A stretch of 64,000 nt of DNA, from the NCBI GenBank assembly GCA_963277665.1, contig OY728163.1:1902786644-1902850643 (forward strand), read 5' to 3'. The notes under the pieces were generated by a model. It worked only from the letters and a program-made list of their open reading frames with translations, ran no database searches and was not told where the DNA came from. The DNA comes from Viscum album (lineage: Eukaryota; Streptophyta; Magnoliopsida; Santalales; Viscaceae). The position numbers and the translations under genes are program-made. Shown here one piece after another: positions 60,082 to 64,000 of the stretch (position 1 is the first letter of the stretch; each line of letters starts with the position of its first letter).

Positions 60082-60384
60082 ATAACTATAAACCCAAAAA
60101 AAATTAAAAACCACACCCGAGAAAATGCAACTCTAGAAGAGGCGTTTTTAAGCAATTACCGGCACTGCGATTCCATCGGTGCCCTCAGAATTCAATTCCG
60201 GACACCGGTTCAAAAGTTAGAAAAAAACCTGCTCGTCCGTTCACTGAACGTACCCGAGCCAAAATTCGGAAAATGATTCCGGGCACACCGGGCCTCGGAA
60301 TCAGGTGCCGTCAGAAACTGCGTTCTTGTAAAATTCCAAAGAAAATTAAGAAAAAAATTTCCTTGACATTTACGGGTCTTTACA

Positions 60385-60397
60385 TTACTCCCACCTC
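60385..60397 (-). other. Polypurine tract of element VIII
   Basis: Minus strand GAGGTGGGAGTAA directly before the LTR TG, 35 bp after the pol stop. Confidence 0.85.
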
Positions 60398-60431
60398 AGG
60401 GCTTTATGTCCCCGCAAAGATACATCACAAA

Positions 60432-61602
60432 CTATGGGAACAAATGTGGGTACTGAGCACGCATCTGAGCCTCCCGCTCCCAAGTTCTCTCCTGGAGGTT
60501 CCCGTGCTGCCATATAATGTGCACTAGAGGAATCGATCATCCACGTAGGACCCACTCCTGTCGATCCTCGATCTCCACTGGGACCTCCGCAAATATCACC
60601 CCATCATCAACGTCCATCTCCCCATAGTCAATGGTATGCGTCGGGTCATGCACGTATCTCCTCAGCTGAGATACGTGGAAGACGTCGTGCACCCGGTGCA
60701 ACTGAGGTGGTAGAGCCAGGCGATAAGCCACCTCGCCGATCCTACTGAGGACCTGGAAGGGTCTGATGAAGCATGGAGACAACTTGTCTCCTCGGCCAAA
60801 TCTCCGTAATCCACGTCGAGGTGAGACACACAAGAAGACATGGTCGCCATCCTCGAACTCTAGTAGCCTCCGCCTCCTGTCAGCATAAGACTTCTGCCGG
60901 ATCTGAGCTGTCCTCATCCACTCCTGGATGACCTGGACCTTCTCTGTCGTGGCCCGGACCATCTCTGGTCCCACAAGTGCTGACTCCCCAGGGTCTGTTC
61001 AGCACAAAAGAGATCTGCAAGGTCTGCCGTACAATGCCTCGTATGGTGCCATCCCGATGGTGGAGTGGTAGCTGTTGTTGTACGAAAACTCCACCAAGGG
61101 TAGGTGGTCCTCCCAGCTGCGACCAAAGTCGAGGACACATGCACGAAGAATGTCCTTGAGAGTCTGTATGGTCCTCTCCGTCTGACCATCCGTCTGAGGG
61201 TGAAAGGTGGTGCTCAGACGGAGTTGCATTCCGAATGCCTCCTGCAACCCCTTCCAAAGCCGGGAAGTAAAGTGAGCGTCTCGATCGGAGATGATAGATG
61301 ATGGCACACCGTGAAGCCGTACAATCTCCTGAATGTAGAGACGCCCCAAGCTCTCCACTGAGCCCTGCTCTCGAATGGGTAAGAAGTGTGCCGACTTGGT
61401 GAGTCGGTCAACAATCACCCAAATGGAGTCGTGACCTCTAGAAGTGCGTGGAAGTCCAGTCACAAAGTCCATAGATATCTCGTCCCACTTCCACTCCAGG
61501 ACCTCCAAGGGCAGTACCAAGCCTGCTGGTACCTAATGCTTTGCCTTCACCTGCTGGCAGGTGAGGCATCGTGAAACGAACTCTACCACAACCATCTTCA
61601 TG
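60432..61602 (-). pseudogene. Integrase of element VIII, zinc-binding domain deleted
   Basis: The frame passes from the RNase H end (DALSRRTG) directly into [17 protein letters not shown], so the N-terminal HHCC zinc-binding part is missing. The core (about 61500-61000) has all three catalytic residues: D in [10 protein letters not shown] in ISDRDAHF, E in QTERTI. Then come [26 protein letters not shown] and a full C-terminal domain with GDHVFL, LSPCFIRPF and HDVFHVSQLRRYV (61000-60600). The tail has RSIPLVHIIW and RTWEREAQM, ending YPHLFP at the stop 60432-60434. Stops occur at KH-stop-VPAG and LLC-stop-TDPG. It resembles a chromovirus integrase. Strand transfer would need the missing domain, so it is non-functional. 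Confidence 0.93.
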
Positions 61603-62050
61603 CCCGTCCTCCTGCTGAGGGCATCGACTACTACGTTCCCCTTCCCAGGAGTATAGACTATCTCAAAGTCATAGTCCTGGAGGAACTCGAGCCATCGCTG
61701 CTGTCTCAGGTTTAGGTCCTTCTGAGAGAAGATTTACCAGAGACTCTGATGGTCAGGAAAGACTATAAAGCGCTCGCCCATCAGATAGTGCCGCCATGTC
61801 TTCAGAGCAAAGACCACTACTGCTAACTCCAGGTCATGGGTAGCGTAGTTCTGCTCATGTAGCCTCAAATGAAGTGATCCATAGGAGATCACTGCCCACT
61901 CCTGCATCAGGACACATCCGAGTCCAGTCCCTGATGCATCGCAGTAGACTACGTATCCAACTCCCTCCTCAGTCAACCTCAAGATAGGCGAGCTGGTCAA
62001 TCTCTGTCTCAGCTCCTGGAAGATCTTCTGACATCTGTCTAACCACACAA
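61603..62050 (-). pseudogene. RNase H domain of element VIII
   Basis: Minus-strand blocks in order: [47 protein letters not shown], a [24 protein letters not shown] and [13 protein letters not shown]. The catalytic acidic residues in CDAS, DLEL and FPDHQ are present. A TAA stop replaces tyrosine after QSLW at about 61736. It removes the RNA template in reverse transcription. It continues the RT frame without a gap; the deletion that removes the integrase N-terminus begins right after LSRRTG. Confidence 0.92.
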
Positions 62051-62960
62051 AGGGTTTCCCCTTCTTCGTCAAAGCTGAGAGTGGAGCTGCAACTCTGGAG
62101 AATTCCGGCACAAATCTCCGATAGTATCCAGCTAGACCCAAGAAACTCCGCACCTCTGTCACGCTCCTGGGTGGCTCCCAAGCTAGCACTGCCTCGATCT
62201 TCGCGGGATCCACTGCAACTCCCGCCTTAGAAATGACGTGCCCCAAGAAGTGGACCTCATGTAACTAGAACTGGCACTTCGAGAGCTTTCCATAAAGCTG
62301 GTGCTCTCAGAGTGTGTCTAGTACAACCTGCAAGTGGTAGGAGTGCTCCTCCTCCGTGGTCGAGTACACCAAAATGTCGTCGATGAAGACCACGACAAAT
62401 CGATCGAGGTATGGCTGGAAGATTCTGTTCATGAAGCTCATGAACACTGCTGGGGAGTTGGTTATGCCAAAAGGTATAACCAAGAACTCATAGTGGCCAT
62501 ACCGACACCTAAAGTCTGTCTTCTACACGTCCTCCTCTCGAACTCTGAGCTAATGATAGCCTGACCCGAGGTCTATCGTCGAGAACCACCGTGCTCCCTT
62601 GAGCTGATCGAAGAGGCCATCAATCCTCGATAGCGGATACTTGTTCCTCACTGTCACCTGGTTCAGGTGACAATAGTCGACACACAGTCCCAAACTCCCA
62701 TCCGCCTTCTTGGCAAAAAATATCGGGGAAGCCTAGGGTGAAACACTGGGTCAGATGAATCCCTTGCCCTGCAAGTCCTCCAACTGTACCCGTAGCACTC
62801 AGAGCTCAGCTGGGGCCATCTGATACGCTGGAGTGGATTTCAGGGCTGTCCCGGGGTACAGGTCAATATAAAAGTCTACCTATCTGCGAGGAGGTAGCCC
62901 TAGAACGTCATCGGGAAAGACGTCTATGTACTGATCCACCACTGCAGGAAAACTAGGACT
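62051..62960 (-). pseudogene. Reverse transcriptase of element VIII
   Basis: Minus-strand gypsy RT. Blocks: a linker with LPPRR and SPAYQMAP-like residues, FISPSVSP (two stops here), [43 protein letters not shown], a GSGYH-stop-[25 protein letters not shown] and the catalytic [11 protein letters not shown] at about 62395-62360, with both aspartates intact. The connection region [19 protein letters not shown] to [10 protein letters not shown] spans 62246-62040. At least six stops occur, nearly all readable as C-to-T or G-to-A changes of CAG, CGA or TGG codons. Otherwise the frame is continuous. Confidence 0.93.
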
Positions 62961-63428
62961 CTGCAGGTCAACTGCTCCAAGTATGAGGCTAGCCAACTGA
63001 TGAGTGATGGGATGTCCCCTCCTCTACGAGAGTCCCTCCTGGGCTGCAAAGGCTCCCTTCTCACTGGTAAAGGTGAACCTTCTCCCGTCAGTGCATACAC
63101 AACGCACCTTGCGCCTAATACAATCAATCTGAGCATGGACAGTGGATAACCAATCCATGCCCAAGATGACGTTGTAAGGCCTCTACGCCACTACCAGAAG
63201 ATCCCACCCGAAGCTCTCGCCTCCTAGAATAAGCTCACACTGCCGGCACCAGTGCGTAATCATCGAGTCTGCTCCCGTAGGGGTCTCTAGCCGTAAGGAT
63301 CGAGCCAATGACTCTGTCGGAATCTCCGAGATCCGAACAAGGGCAGTGGCTATGAAAGAGTGACTTTCTCTTGTGTCTATAAGAACTGCAGCAAGGGTGG
63401 AATAGACACAGATTGTACCTCGAATCAT
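62961..63428 (-). pseudogene. Aspartic protease of element VIII, active site changed
   Basis: Begins MIRGTICVYSTLAAVLIDTR at 63428. The catalytic DTG is DTR followed by ESHSF (63359-63379), consistent with a G-to-A change. ITHWCRQCELILGGESFGWDLLVV continues to 63183, where a TAG stop follows. The end reads YNVILGMDWLSTVHAQID (about 63170-63115). It then runs into the RT linker. The protease would mature gag-pol; without the glycine it should be inactive. Confidence 0.9.
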
Positions 63429-64000
63429 CTCTGGCGCGCCGTGGTCGTAGGCCTCCGCTGCCTGGAGTTGTGCCTGTCTCTGCCCGCCAGCTCCCTGTGG
63501 TCGGGGCGGACCTCCTGGTGGTGGTGGTGGAAGATCCTAAAAGCGTCGCCCACCACCTGCTGCTCGGCCAACTCCTCTGCCTCGTCCACCTCCCCCCTGT
63601 AGACCGCCACGGTCAACCCTCTGCCTCTGCCTGGGTGGCCCCTCCACCGTCTGCTACTCCTCGGCACGGCAGGTCGGGCAGTCATGATCCATGTGGCCCT
63701 GCCCGCCGCATGCGTAGCACTGCCTGCCGCTCGAAAGATTGGCTCCGCGCTGTGTGCCCCGCACTGCTGAGCCAGTGTCCCGAGGTCGTCTACCGGAAGG
63801 TCTGGTCTACCTAGACCCATGAGTCATCCGTCGGCTCCCTGCTGCGGAAGACTCTGCTACGTGTCGCCCCGCGGTAGGTCTCGCTGTGGACTCAGCCAGA
63901 AAGATCTCGATCAGAAGGGCTCGCTCCAGCACTCCTGCCTGAGTCGGAATGCTGAGGGAGATCAGCGATGCCCTGCTCTCGTGTCTCAAACCCTGCTCAA
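63429..64000 (-). pseudogene. gag C-terminal part of element VIII, partial
   Basis: The minus strand at 63678-63719 codes CYACGGQGHMDHDC, an intact CX2CX4HX4C nucleocapsid zinc knuckle, followed by a second-pair-like PTCRAEE. Upstream (63989-63750) the frame is rich in arginine and serine, as in gag linkers; downstream it is glycine- and arginine-rich up to the protease. Overlapping open frames on both strands (for example 63413-63814 on +) are shadows. The capsid domain lies beyond the window edge. One stop is visible in the linker (SG-stop-VHSE). It would bind and package the element RNA. Confidence 0.85.

Larger units (their letters stand above)
56909..60384 (-). repeat. Element VIII 3' LTR (3476 bp)
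   Basis: On minus it starts TGTAAAGACCCG and ends GGGTCGTGATA, homologous to both ends of the element III LTRs. It contains, in transcription order: the 18-bp stem (60081-60043), three more stems (59993-59918), a CGTTCTTCA repeat, a G+C-rich block (about 59000-58600) with CCGGGTCGACCC-type words, a 34-bp duplication, the 26-bp array and the GAGTA...TACTC motif (57411-57384). The middle third differs from element III. Proline- and arginine-rich frames of 100-180 codons at 58367-59140 overlap on both strands and are composition artefacts. Confidence 0.93.
56909..64000 (-). mobile_element. Element VIII: young gypsy element, 3' LTR to gag tail
   Basis: Minus-strand element with a 3476-bp 3' LTR, polypurine tract, nearly colinear pol and the end of gag. 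It runs off the right edge. Its protein is close to that of element III and in better condition: long open stretches, integrase DDE and the RT IDD box intact, zinc knuckle intact. It is dead through about ten in-frame stops, a protease active-site change and loss of about 120 codons around the integrase zinc domain. The G+C content and readable domains make it the youngest element in the window. The lineage is chromovirus, probably Tekay/Del-like, by inference. Confidence 0.95.

Overview
The window looks like an intergenic stretch of a large, repeat-rich seed-plant nuclear genome. I found no host gene, rRNA or functional tRNA gene. Almost everything recognisable is a Ty3/gypsy (Metaviridae) LTR retrotransposon in some state of decay, plus one tRNA-derived SINE and one 1.4-kb insert with a 14-bp target duplication. 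Base composition is very A+T-rich except in the youngest elements, whose LTRs keep G+C-rich blocks. Species cannot be named from the sequence. LTR pairs differ heavily by substitution yet keep almost the same length, which points to a genome that removes DNA slowly.

Layout from left to right. (0) A very old gypsy pol relic on + (about 2.1-4.8 kb), followed by what is probably its 3' LTR. (I) 6874-16065: a non-coding LARD-like element with two 3.8-kb LTRs, a 1.5-kb interior, a decayed tRNA-Met-type primer site and a 5-bp target duplication. (II) An old + strand gypsy element: 5' LTR remnant to about 18.6 kb, pol relic at 32.8-34.8 kb, 3' LTR remnant at 37.4-38.3 kb. It was split by (III) 21304-32400, a full-length + strand gypsy element with exact target duplication AAACT, and by (IV) 34795-36227, an insert with a 14-bp duplication.

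The right half holds - strand elements. (V) is an old gypsy element whose 3' LTR (about 38.3-39.5 and 50.4-51.7 kb) was split by (VI), a full-length relative of the same family at 39483-50416, which carries a SINE at 46715-47092. V's integrase (51.9-52.5 kb) was cut by (VII), with LTR at 52481-54850 and pol at 54.9-56.9 kb. VII's RNase H was cut by (VIII), a young element with its 3' LTR at 56909-60384 and pol and gag tail from 60432 to the right edge.

Inferred order of events: II received III, IV and V; V received VI and VII; VII received VIII. The gag-pol products would have packaged, reverse-transcribed and integrated the elements' own RNA. All copies here carry stops, frameshifts or missing active-site residues, so none is likely to move by itself. 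Domain calls rest on reading motifs by eye. LTR edges are base-accurate only where a target duplication or paired termini are stated.
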